Origin: Mycolicibacterium sp. J2
GTDB lineage: Bacteria > Actinomycetota > Actinomycetes > Mycobacteriales > Mycobacteriaceae
Assembly: GCF_026240945.1 (NCBI RefSeq)
Contig: NZ_JAPFPY010000001.1
Location: forward strand, 310,001-374,000
Length of the DNA: 64,000 bases
Reading direction: 5' to 3'
Position numbers and translations under genes: made by a program. Below are positions 18,678-26,855 of the stretch, piece after piece; the stretch's first letter is position 1; each line of letters opens with the position of its first letter. The notes under the pieces are model-generated. The model was given only the letters and a program-made list of their open reading frames with translations. It had not been told where the DNA came from and ran no database searches.

Positions 18678-20462
18678 ATGGGCGACTCTCTCGGGTTGTC
18701 GATCGGTGTCACGAATCTGGTGGCGGCACGGGAAGGCCGGCCGCCGGTGGTGCGTCGCGCGGTGCTGACCCTGTTCAACGACCGCGCCCCCGAGGTGGGT
18801 GTCCCGGGCCAGAACCCGAATCTGAGTCAGCCCGGCCTGGTGCTGGGTGGCTTCGTGGACCGCGTCGGCGACCCGGTGCCCCTGGTCGCCTCCGACGGGT
18901 CGTCGCACCGCGGTGATCAGGTGCTCGCCGAGGCGTTGGATGCGATGGCCCACACCGTCGGTGGCGGCGCACCCATCACCATTGCCGCACCGGCGCATTG
19001 GAGCCCTACGGCGGTCTCCGCGTTGCAGGTTGCGTTGCGCGCCAAGCCCGGCCTGGCGTCGGCGACGCTGGTTCCCGACTCGGTGGCCGCCCTCGCCGGT
19101 CTACGCAGTGGGCCTGGCCTGCCCACGCAGGGCGTCGTCGTGCTGGTGGATCTGGGCGGCAGCGGTACCAGCATCACGCTCGCCGACGCGGGCGCCGACC
19201 TGGCCCCGTTGGGCACCACGCAGCGTTACCCGGATTTCTCCGGCGATCAGATCGATCAGGCCTTGCTCAACCACGTCATCGCCGGCATCGCCGATGCCGG
19301 TAACGCCGATCCCGCCGGTACGGCGGCGGTGGGTTCGCTCGGCAGGCTGCGCGAAGAGTGCCGCCTGGCCAAGGAGCGGTTGTCCGCCGAGACCGCCACC
19401 GTGATCCCGGTCGAACTGCCCGGGTTCACCTCCGATGTGCGGGTGACCCGTCCCGAGCTGGAGCAACTGATCTCCGGACCTGTGGGTGGATTGCTCAGCG
19501 CGGTGGAAGAAGTGTTGCAGCGCAACAGGATTCCGGTGTCCAGCGTGTCCGCGATCGCGACCGTCGGTGGCGGCGCGCCGATTCCGTTGGTCACCCAGCG
19601 ACTGTCCGAACGGTTGCAGGCACCGGTGATCACCACGCCGTACGCACAGGTGAACACCGCCGTCGGCGCGGCCTTGGTGGCCGGCCTGGCCTCCGAGGCC
19701 GCTGCCGCAACGGGTTTGGCGCCGGCCGCGGCTGCCGATGCCGCGCCCACCGGGCTGGCCCCGACCATGGGCTGGGCCGGGGCAGGTGACCCGACAGGGG
19801 CGCCCCCGACCACAGCGGCGCCGGGATTGGCCTGGTCCCAAGACAATGCGATTCAGGACGGTGAACCGGTGCCTTACGAGGGGCCGGATTACGACACCGG
19901 TTTCACCGATGCCAGGCCCGAAGTGGCCTTCGCCCGTGACGACGAGCAGGAGGCCGAGGCGGCGCCGCTGCCCTGGTACAAGCGTCCTCCGCTGCTCTTC
20001 GGCGCTGCCGCCGCAGCGGTTTTGCTGGCCGGTGGTGGGCTCGCGGTCACCTTGACCGGTAACAGCGAACCGGGCGGAACGGTGATCGAGACGGCCACCA
20101 GTTTCTCCACCCAACCGGGCCAGAGCACCGAGCCCGTGGTCACCGAGCCGCAGACCGTGACGGTGACCGGGTCCGACGGGCTGGTCACCACCTCCGAGGT
20201 GCCGCCACCGCCACCTCCGAGCACCACCACGACCACCACCACGCCGTCGACCACCAGCTCGACCACCACCACGACGACCACGACCACCACGACGACGACC
20301 ACCACCACAACGACGACCACTCCGCCGACCACCACGACCACGACCACGACCCAGCCCCCGACCACCACGACGACGACGAAACCGCCGACCACGTCGGCCG
20401 CCCCGCCGACCACGTCCGCGGCGCCGCCGACCACCACGATGCTCCAATCCGGTAACGGATAA
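18678..20462 (+). CDS. Membrane-anchored Hsp70/actin-fold protein with Thr-rich tail
   Basis: A 594-residue protein. Residues 1-350 are an Hsp70-type actin-fold ATPase: the phosphate-2-like VVLVDLGGSGTSITL at ~155, and AIATVGGGAPIPLVTQRL at ~295 as the adenosine-like motif. The phosphate-1 region (MGDSLGLSIGVTNLVAAR) lacks the canonical DLGTT. There is no DnaK substrate-binding domain. Instead a linker leads to one membrane helix (PLLFGAAAAAVLLAGGGLAVTL, ~445-467) and an extracytoplasmic tail that is almost pure Thr/Pro/Ser. ATG 18678 follows CAGGAGA. The IniR-like gene starts 8 bp after its stop, so they form an operon; I infer an envelope-stress sensing or signalling role. Confidence 0.82.
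   Translation: MGDSLGLSIGVTNLVAAREGRPPVVRRAVLTLFNDRAPEVGVPGQNPNLSQPGLVLGGFVDRVGDPVPLVASDGSSHRGDQVLAEALDAMAHTVGGGAPITIAAPAHWSPTAVSALQVALRAKPGLASATLVPDSVAALAGLRSGPGLPTQGVVVLVDLGGSGTSITLADAGADLAPLGTTQRYPDFSGDQIDQALLNHVIAGIADAGNADPAGTAAVGSLGRLREECRLAKERLSAETATVIPVELPGFTSDVRVTRPELEQLISGPVGGLLSAVEEVLQRNRIPVSSVSAIATVGGGAPIPLVTQRLSERLQAPVITTPYAQVNTAVGAALVAGLASEAAAATGLAPAAAADAAPTGLAPTMGWAGAGDPTGAPPTTAAPGLAWSQDNAIQDGEPVPYEGPDYDTGFTDARPEVAFARDDEQEAEAAPLPWYKRPPLLFGAAAAAVLLAGGGLAVTLTGNSEPGGTVIETATSFSTQPGQSTEPVVTEPQTVTVTGSDGLVTTSEVPPPPPPSTTTTTTTPSTTSSTTTTTTTTTTTTTTTTTTTTPPTTTTTTTTQPPTTTTTTKPPTTSAAPPTTSAAPPTTTMLQSGNG
20215..20440 (+). repeat. ACC/ACG trinucleotide repeat tract
   Basis: A run of ACC and ACG codons (with GTCG interruptions) encoding the polythreonine tail of the Hsp70-like protein. 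Such tracts are prone to in-frame length changes by slippage. Confidence 0.9.
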
Positions 20463-20470
20463 CCGGACCG

Positions 20471-22951
20471 ATGGGCGCAGGCGCGCGGCGCAACGGGGCG
20501 ACCTCCGCTGATCCGCTCGCCGGTCTGATCGAAGCGCCGACCAGGCCGGCCAAGGTGCTGGTGCGCGGCGGGATCGGCACCGGTAAGACCACCCGGGTCA
20601 CCGAGGTGCGTAACGCACTGCGCGAGGCCGGCCGGCCGGTGTTGTCCTGGGTGCCGGATGAATCCGACATCGACGGCGCGGCCATCGTCATCGACGATGC
20701 CGAACTCCTCGACGACGCCGCATTGATCCGGTTGACCGCGCTGGTCGAACGCGCGGAGCTGACCATCGTCGTCGCCGCCGCCCCCCTGGCGCACCGGGCC
20801 GCGCTGGACAATCTGACCACGGCGTTGGCGCGGGAGAATCCGGTCGTGGCGCTGGGCCCCCTGCCGCCAAGTGAATTCCCTTCGCTGCCACATGAATTGG
20901 TGCGTGCCGTGCAGGCGGCCACGTCCGGGTTGCCGTTCCTGGTGACAGCGGTCGCGGCGGCGCTCGGGGCACCGGACGCCGAGTCGGCCACGGCCGTGAT
21001 CGGCACCGCGGCTCGGGTCGCGTTGGTGGAACGGCTGCACCGGTTGGGTCGACCGGTGCTCGACGCGTTGCTGCTGTGCTCACTGAGCCCCGGCCTGGGC
21101 GCCGACGACATTGCCGCCGCACTGGGCGTCGATGCCGACGAGTCCGCGCGCGTGATGGATCACGCCCGTGCCACCGGCCTCATCGACCCCGCACACCGCC
21201 GCCCCTTCCTGGGCATCCTGCACCGGGCGGTAGCCGAAATCCTGGGATCGGCGCGGCACCACGAGGACGAGACCGCGCTCCTGCGATCGCAATTCGACAC
21301 GGGAACGCTCTCAACGGATTTGGCCTTGCGGATGGCAGAGCACGGATTGCGCGACACCCTGCTGGCCGACGCGTTGGTCGCGCTCGCCACCGAGTATCGC
21401 AGCCAGCCGGCGCGGGCGGCCCGGCTGTTCCGGGCGGCCGCCGACGCCGGAGCGGCGTCCCGAGCGCACAGCGCCGGATTGGCCGACGCCCTGGCGATGA
21501 CGGGCGACTGTGCGACCGCGGCACGACTGGCCGACGAGCTGCTCGGCTCGTCCGACGCGGCCGAACGCGCGGCCGCGGTCCGGATCGCCGCCAGCATCGC
21601 CGCCCATGACGGGGCGGCGGCCCAAGCCGCCGATCTGTTCCGCTGGCTCGGCCCGTATCCCGACGCCGTCATCGGGTCCGCCGCGACCATCGTGTCCATC
21701 GGCACCGGCGACGTCGCGGCGGCTCGCGGTGCGCTGGCCGGCGAGGACAGCGGCCCGCCCACCTCCACGGCGCGAGCGGCGCGCAGCTTGGCGGTGGGGT
21801 TGCTGGCCACCCTGGACCAGCCGTACGCCGGCGCGATCGGGCAGCTGAGCCAGGCGATCACCGCCGAGCGGACCGCTGCCGGTGTCGCGCCCGACAGCGC
21901 GGCGGCGTTGGTCACCCTCGCCGCTCTGCACGGCGGTGATCCGGTCCGGGCGCGCAGCATCATCGCCCGCGCCGCGGCCACCGACTCGGCCGACGACCAC
22001 GGCTTCACCGCGGCCCGTCATCGGTTGCTGCTCGGCTGGGTCCGCATGCAGGACGGCCAGTTGAGCGCGGCGAACGCCGACGTGGCGGCGATACCGCCGG
22101 CACCGCACCGTCGGGACGCGCTCTGGGCGGCAGCGTTGCGCACCGCCATCGCACGGCGCAGCGGTGACGGTGGCGCGGTGCAGAAATATTGGTATGCCGC
22201 CGTGGAGGTGCTGGCCGAGTACTCGTTGGACGTCTACTGCACGCTGCCGCTGGGCGAAGTGTGGGTGGCCGCGGCGCGGCTGCGCCAGGTGGACCGGATC
22301 GCGCATCACATCGACGAGGCGTTCGCCCTGCTCGCCGCGCTCGGTAACCCGGTGCTGTGGTCGGTACCGCTGCACTGGGCCGGGGTGCATGCCGGCATCC
22401 TGGCCAACTCCCCGGAAGCGGTCGCCCCGCATGGTCAAGCGCTGGCCGCCGCGGCCGGGCAGAGCCCGTTCGCGCGCAGTTTGGCCACCGCGGGCCGCAC
22501 CTGGCTGCGGGTGCTGGCCAATCAGGTCGACCCCGAAGAGGTCACGGCCGCGGCGCGTGGCCTGGCCAGGTTCGGGCTGACCTGGGATGCCACCCGGCTG
22601 GCCAGTCAGGCGGCGCTGCACACACCGGACGGCAAGGTGTCAGCCCCGATGTTGCAGCTCGCCCGTGACCTCAAATCGGATATCGCCGACGATGTGCTCC
22701 CGACGGCCCCAGCCCGCGCGGCGGTCGAGCCGGGACCGTCGATGCCGACGTGGGCGCGGCTGTCGGACCGGGAGCGCGAAGTGGCCGAGCTGGTGCTGCA
22801 GGGAATGCCGTATCGCGATATCGGTAACCAACTGTTGATTTCGGCCAAGACGGTCGAGCACCACGTGGCGCGGATCCGGCGCCGGCTCGGGGCCGAATCG
22901 CGCTCGGAGATGTTGTCCATGCTGCGAGCGTTGGTGGGTCCGCAGGGCTGA
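20471..22951 (+). CDS. iniR: IniR-like P-loop ATPase with C-terminal LuxR HTH
   Basis: An 826-residue STAND/MalT-type transcription factor. Walker A is VRGGIGTGKTTR at ~31-42; VIDDAELLDD at ~72 resembles a Walker B. A long TPR-like helical middle (~270-740, Ala-rich repeats) is the usual ligand-sensing part. The C-terminus carries the LuxR helix-turn-helix (LSDREREVAELVLQGMPYRD, then AKTVEHHVARIRRRLG, ~760-810). Position next to etfD and divergent from iniBAC matches Rv0339c (IniR), a reported activator of iniBAC; the symbol rests on architecture plus synteny. It is cotranscribed with the Hsp70-like gene. The TTAGGGG arrays are candidate targets. Confidence 0.85.
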   Translation: MGAGARRNGATSADPLAGLIEAPTRPAKVLVRGGIGTGKTTRVTEVRNALREAGRPVLSWVPDESDIDGAAIVIDDAELLDDAALIRLTALVERAELTIVVAAAPLAHRAALDNLTTALARENPVVALGPLPPSEFPSLPHELVRAVQAATSGLPFLVTAVAAALGAPDAESATAVIGTAARVALVERLHRLGRPVLDALLLCSLSPGLGADDIAAALGVDADESARVMDHARATGLIDPAHRRPFLGILHRAVAEILGSARHHEDETALLRSQFDTGTLSTDLALRMAEHGLRDTLLADALVALATEYRSQPARAARLFRAAADAGAASRAHSAGLADALAMTGDCATAARLADELLGSSDAAERAAAVRIAASIAAHDGAAAQAADLFRWLGPYPDAVIGSAATIVSIGTGDVAAARGALAGEDSGPPTSTARAARSLAVGLLATLDQPYAGAIGQLSQAITAERTAAGVAPDSAAALVTLAALHGGDPVRARSIIARAAATDSADDHGFTAARHRLLLGWVRMQDGQLSAANADVAAIPPAPHRRDALWAAALRTAIARRSGDGGAVQKYWYAAVEVLAEYSLDVYCTLPLGEVWVAAARLRQVDRIAHHIDEAFALLAALGNPVLWSVPLHWAGVHAGILANSPEAVAPHGQALAAAAGQSPFARSLATAGRTWLRVLANQVDPEEVTAAARGLARFGLTWDATRLASQAALHTPDGKVSAPMLQLARDLKSDIADDVLPTAPARAAVEPGPSMPTWARLSDREREVAELVLQGMPYRDIGNQLLISAKTVEHHVARIRRRLGAESRSEMLSMLRALVGPQG

Positions 22952-23190
22952 CGGCCCCTCGTCACAACTGTGGCAACCGCCACATCGCGTGGTTTGCCGG
23001 CGCCGACGTCAACCGTTCCAGTGGCGGCGTTACACAGCCATCGTCCGGTGTCATCAAGACTTTTGCGGTACCGGTGGACCGGGTATCCGCGCAACCGTCG
23101 TGCACCCATCGAGGTGACATACGACCTACTTAGGTCAGCCTTGCTAGCGGCGCTTCCTAGGCGGATGCAACTATGAGCAGGCATCTAGCC
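22952..23190. other. Intergenic region before the etfD operators
   Basis: No gene is supported. A 6-bp hairpin (TGTGGC-AACC-GCCACA, 22969-22984) follows the iniR stop and may aid termination, though no T tract follows. A partial match to the IdeR iron-box (TTAGGT..., 23130-23148) was judged too weak to call. Confidence 0.5.
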
Positions 23191-23237
23191 TAAGTTACTG
23201 GCGAGTAACACATCTTAAGTTACTACTGAGTAGCTTA
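23191..23237. promoter_or_regulatory. Two operator palindromes upstream of etfD
   Basis: Site 1: GTTACT-GGCG-AGTAAC (23194-23209), a perfect inverted repeat inside TAAGTTACT... Site 2: TAAGTTACT-N4-AGTAGCTTA (23216-23237), arms matching 8 of 9. Centres are 25 bp apart and site 2 ends 18 bp before the etfD start, over the expected promoter or leader. This is the form of TetR-family operators; given the function of EtfD a fatty-acid-responsive repressor is plausible, but the protein is not identified here. Confidence 0.72.
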
Positions 23238-23255
23238 AACCACGGGAGGCGCACG

Positions 23256-26200
23256 GTGGAGAACAGCCTGGAGCACACGCTCACGACGGGCCGGTTGATC
23301 CTTGGTTTGTTGATGACCGCCATCGTCTTGGTGTTCGCCGCCAAGCGGGTGCTGTGGCTGACCAAGCTGATCAATTCCGGTCAGCGCGTCGGGGACGAGC
23401 GTGGCCGCAAAGACCACCTGCTCACCCGCTTCCTCAACCAGAACAAGGAAGTCTTCGCCCAGTCGAAGCTGCTGAAGTGGTCGATCCCCGGTATCGCGCA
23501 CTTCTTCACCATGTGGGGCTTCTTCGTGCTGGCCTCGGTGTACCTGGAGGCCTACGGTGTCCTGTTCGACCCGGAGTTCCACATCCCGTTCGTCGGCCGC
23601 TGGGCCGTGCTCGGCTTCCTGCAGGACTTCTTCGCCCTGGCCGTGCTGGCCGGCATCATCGTCTTCGCCATCATCCGCGTCACCCGCGAGCCCAAGAAGA
23701 TCGGCCGCGAGTCGCGCTTCTACGGATCCCACACCGGGGGCGCGTGGGAGATCCTGTTCATGATCTTCCTGGTCATCCTGACCTACGCCATCTTCCGCGG
23801 CGCCGCGGTCAACGTGCTCGGCGAGAACTTCCCCTACCAGAGCGGCGCGTTCTTCTCCGACGGCATGGCCGCCCTGCTCGCCCCGCTGGGCCCCACCGCC
23901 AACGCCTGGATCGAGACCATCGCCCTGATGGGCCACATCGGCGTCATGCTGGTGTTCCTGCTGATCGTGCTGCACTCCAAGCACCTGCACATCGGCCTGG
24001 CCCCGATCAACGTCACCTTCAAGCGGCTGCCCGACGGCCTGGGCCCGCTGCTGCCCATGGAGCACAAGGGTGAGCTGATCGACTTCGACGATCCGGCCGA
24101 GGACGCGGTGTTCGGCCGCGGCAAGATCGAGGACTTCACCTGGAAGGGTTACCTCGACTTCGCCACCTGCACCGAATGTGGTCGCTGCCAGTCGCAGTGC
24201 CCGGCCTGGAACACCGGAAAGCCGCTGTCGCCCAAGCTCGTCATCATGAACCTGCGCGACCACCTGTTCGCGAAAGCGCCCTACATCCTGGGCGACAAGG
24301 AAAGCCCGCTGGAGAACACCCCCGAGGGCGGCCTCGGCGAGGAGGTTCGCGGCGAGAAGCACAGCGAGAAGCATTCGCACGACCACGTGCCCGAGTCCGG
24401 CTTCGAGCGGATCATGGGCTCCGGCCCCGACCAGGCCACCCGGCCGCTGGTGGGCACCCTCGAGCAGGGCGGTGTCATCGACCCCGACGTGCTGTGGTCC
24501 TGCACCAACTGCGGTGCGTGCGTCGAGCAGTGCCCCGTCGACATCGAGCACATCGACCACATCGTCGACATGCGCCGCTACCAGGTCATGGTCGAGTCCG
24601 AGTTCCCCGGTGAGCTGGGTGTGCTGTTCAAGAACCTGGAAAACAAGGGCAACCCCTGGGGTCAGAACGCCAAGGACCGCACCAACTGGATCGACGAGGT
24701 CGACTTCGACGTCCCGGTGTACGGCCAGGACGTGGACTCCTTCGAAGGCTTCGAGTACCTGTTCTGGGTCGGCTGCGCAGGCGCCTACGAGGACCGTGCC
24801 AAGCGGACCACCAAAGCGGTCGCCGAGCTGCTGGCCACCGCCGGGGTGAAGTTCCTGGTGTTGGGAACCGGTGAGACCTGTACCGGTGATTCGGCCCGCC
24901 GCGCCGGCAACGAATTCCTGTTCCAGCAGCTCGCCGCGCAGAACGTCGAGACCATCAACGAGCTGTTCGAGGGTGTCGAAGCCGTCGACCGCAAGGTCGT
25001 GGTGACCTGCCCACACTGCTACAACACGATCAACCGCGAATACCCCCAGCTGGGCGCCAACTACACCGTGGTGCACCACACCCAGCTGCTCAACCGCCTG
25101 GTCCGGGACAAGAAGCTCATCCCGATCAACCCGGTCGGCCAGGACGTCACCTACCACGACCCGTGCTTCCTCGGTCGACACAACAAGGAGTACGAGGCCC
25201 CGCGCGAACTGGTCGGTGCGGCGGGCGCGAAGCTCACCGAGATGCCGCGGCACGCCGATCGTGGTCTGTGCTGTGGTGCCGGTGGCGCGCGGATGTGGAT
25301 GGAAGAGCACATCGGCAAGCGCGTCAACCAGGAACGCACCGAGGAGGCCCTGGACACCGGGGCGTCCGCGATCGCGACGGGCTGCCCGTTCTGCCGGGTG
25401 ATGATCACCGACGGTGTCGACGAGGTCACCGCCAACAGCGACCGCGCCAAGGCTGAGGTGCTCGACGTGGCCCAGCTGCTGCTGAACTCGCTGGACACCA
25501 GCGTCTACACGCTGCCGGAGAAGGGCACCGCCGCCGCGGCGTCCGCCGCACGCGCCGAGGCCAGGGCTGCCAAGGAAGCCGCACAAGCCGCGGCCGCGCC
25601 GGTGCAGGAGAAGACCGAGGAGAAGGTCGAAGCGCCTGCCGCTGCTACCGAGGCAGCCACGGCGGCCCCGGCACCGGTCACGGGTCTGGGCATCGCGGGT
25701 GGGGCCAAGCGCCCCGGCGCCAAGAAAGCCGCTCCCGCCGCAGCCGCCGCTCCCGCGGCAGAGGCAGCCGCCCCGGCACCGGTCAAGGGGCTGGGTATCG
25801 CCGGCGGGGCCAAGCGCCCCGGCGCCAAGAAAGCCGCCCCGGCCGCACCGGCTGCAGAGGCAGCCGCTCCGGCCGATGCCCCCGAGTCCCCCGCGGCCCC
25901 GGTGAAGGGTCTGGGGTTGGCCGCCGGCGCCAAGCGCCCGGGTGCCAAGAAGGCTGCTCCAGCCGCTCCAGCCGCCGCTCCGGCTGCGCAGGCACCGGCC
26001 GAGCCCGCCGCCGAAGCGCCCGCTGCCTCGGCCGAGCCCGCCAAGCCGGAACCGCCCGCCGTCGGGCTCGGGATCGCCGCGGGTGCGCGTCGTCCGGGTG
26101 CCAAGAAGGCTGCCCCCGCAGCTGCCCCCGCCGCACCCGAGCCGCCGGCCGCGCCCGCGGAACCGGACTCAACGGCAAGCGCACCGGCTGAGCCTGCCGA

Positions 26201-26273
26201 ACCGGCCAAGCCGGAGCCTCCGGTGGTCGGGCTGGGCATCAAGCCCGGCGCCCGCCGCCCCGGCAAGCGCTAA
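23256..26273 (+). CDS. etfD: EtfD-type membrane Fe-S oxidoreductase
   Basis: A 1005-residue membrane protein homologous to Rv0338c (EtfD), proposed to pass electrons from acyl-CoA dehydrogenases via ETF to menaquinone during fatty-acid oxidation. N-terminal third: membrane helices (LILGLLMTAIVLVFAAKRV, FFTMWGFFVLASVYLEAYG, DFFALAVLAGIIVFAII) of a haem/quinone-type domain. Two 4Fe-4S motifs follow: CTECGRCQSQCP (~304) and CTNCGACVEQCP (~415). Then two cysteine-rich CCG domains: CPHCYNTINREYP (~585), DPCFLGRHNKEYEAPR, CCGAGGARMW (~672), CPFCRV (~710). The last ~200 residues are Ala/Pro-rich with five GLG-x2-x-GA(K/R)RPG repeats. GTG start with GGGAGG upstream. Confidence 0.92.
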   Translation: MENSLEHTLTTGRLILGLLMTAIVLVFAAKRVLWLTKLINSGQRVGDERGRKDHLLTRFLNQNKEVFAQSKLLKWSIPGIAHFFTMWGFFVLASVYLEAYGVLFDPEFHIPFVGRWAVLGFLQDFFALAVLAGIIVFAIIRVTREPKKIGRESRFYGSHTGGAWEILFMIFLVILTYAIFRGAAVNVLGENFPYQSGAFFSDGMAALLAPLGPTANAWIETIALMGHIGVMLVFLLIVLHSKHLHIGLAPINVTFKRLPDGLGPLLPMEHKGELIDFDDPAEDAVFGRGKIEDFTWKGYLDFATCTECGRCQSQCPAWNTGKPLSPKLVIMNLRDHLFAKAPYILGDKESPLENTPEGGLGEEVRGEKHSEKHSHDHVPESGFERIMGSGPDQATRPLVGTLEQGGVIDPDVLWSCTNCGACVEQCPVDIEHIDHIVDMRRYQVMVESEFPGELGVLFKNLENKGNPWGQNAKDRTNWIDEVDFDVPVYGQDVDSFEGFEYLFWVGCAGAYEDRAKRTTKAVAELLATAGVKFLVLGTGETCTGDSARRAGNEFLFQQLAAQNVETINELFEGVEAVDRKVVVTCPHCYNTINREYPQLGANYTVVHHTQLLNRLVRDKKLIPINPVGQDVTYHDPCFLGRHNKEYEAPRELVGAAGAKLTEMPRHADRGLCCGAGGARMWMEEHIGKRVNQERTEEALDTGASAIATGCPFCRVMITDGVDEVTANSDRAKAEVLDVAQLLLNSLDTSVYTLPEKGTAAAASAARAEARAAKEAAQAAAAPVQEKTEEKVEAPAAATEAATAAPAPVTGLGIAGGAKRPGAKKAAPAAAAAPAAEAAAPAPVKGLGIAGGAKRPGAKKAAPAAPAAEAAAPADAPESPAAPVKGLGLAAGAKRPGAKKAAPAAPAAAPAAQAPAEPAAEAPAASAEPAKPEPPAVGLGIAAGARRPGAKKAAPAAAPAAPEPPAAPAEPDSTASAPAEPAEPAKPEPPVVGLGIKPGARRPGKR
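25680..26270 (+). repeat. Five imperfect repeats in the etfD C-terminus
   Basis: Repeat unit GLGIAGGAKRPGAKKAAPA occurs at about codons 808, 847, 884, 930 and 985 (last copy truncated to GLGIKPGARRPGKR), separated by Ala/Pro/Glu linkers. DNA identity is high between the first three copies, so copy number may vary. Confidence 0.88.
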
Positions 26274-26280
26274 AACCCCA

Positions 26281-26333
26281 GCGATTTGTGCACGTTTCGT
26301 AACGCTCGCCGTTACGAAACGTGCACAAATCGC
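26281..26333. terminator. 24-bp perfect inverted repeat between convergent genes
   Basis: Arms of 24 bp (26281-26304 and 26310-26333; core TTTGTGCACGTTTCGTAACG) with a 5-nt loop, starting 7 bp after the etfD stop and ending 4 bp before the stop of the convergent gene. Most likely a bidirectional terminator without T tract; its length is unusual. Confidence 0.85.
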
Positions 26334-26337
26334 GTCG

Positions 26338-26748
26338 TCAGACCTGACGCAATTGGAATGGGGTCGCGGTGGTGATCCCGCCGGGACAAGCGCCATTCGA
26401 ATCCGCGGAAAGAACACCGCCCAGCGTGACCGGATCGATCGTCAAATAGATGACGGCCGGCTGATAACTTCCGTCGTCACACACATAACCGTCGGGTTTG
26501 GTCACCGAGAAATTCCACCGGCCGTCGGTGAACGTCATCGGGCTGGTCCAGCCCTGATTACTCGCGACGGTTCCGGTACACCCGGTGATACCGCAGACGC
26601 TGGAAATCGTCCAGACATTCTCGTCGTCGCCGCCGGCATAGGTGCCGTTGAGTAGCGGTGGATCGGCCTGCGCCGATGCGGCGAAACCCAGTGCGGCAAC
26701 TGCCGTCATCGCGAAAGCCGCGACCGTCACACGTGTCATCGACGTCAT
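26338..26748 (-). CDS. Secreted conserved hypothetical protein
   Basis: A 136-residue exported protein: signal peptide MTSMTRVTVAAFAMTAVAALGFAASAQA with cleavage before DPPLLNGTY. The mature part (~108 residues) has four or five Cys (VCGITGC near the middle, YVCDDGS, ACPGG) and β-strand-like segments with GTYAGGDDENVWTISSVC and DGRWNFSVTKPDG; such small Cys-bearing proteins are common in mycobacterial culture filtrate. Function unknown. ATG 26748 is the first start; ATG 26739 is also possible. Convergent with etfD and divergent from the aminotransferase gene. Confidence 0.75.
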   Translation of the reverse strand: MTSMTRVTVAAFAMTAVAALGFAASAQADPPLLNGTYAGGDDENVWTISSVCGITGCTGTVASNQGWTSPMTFTDGRWNFSVTKPDGYVCDDGSYQPAVIYLTIDPVTLGGVLSADSNGACPGGITTATPFQLRQV

Positions 26749-26855
26749 AGTGATTCAGGAACTTAACACCGATCACGCAGAAAACTCCGACCCCGACGTC
26801 AAATTGCAACCTTGCGCAAAAAACCGGTTTGCGGGGCCGTGGGAGAATTAGCCAC

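Noticed and set aside
20215..20440. CRISPR-like or minisatellite array
   Set aside because: The repeats are ACC/ACG codons within the Thr-rich tail of the Hsp70-like protein; no spacers.
23130..23148. Possible IdeR iron box TTAGGTCAGCCTTGCTAGC upstream of etfD
   Set aside because: The left half fits but only about 12 of 19 positions match and the right half lacks CCTAA; not enough for a call.
23235..25586. A 783-codon minus-strand frame opposite etfD
   Set aside because: Produced by strong third-position GC bias of etfD; low-complexity Gly/Val/Asp/Gln/His-rich translation with no start signals.
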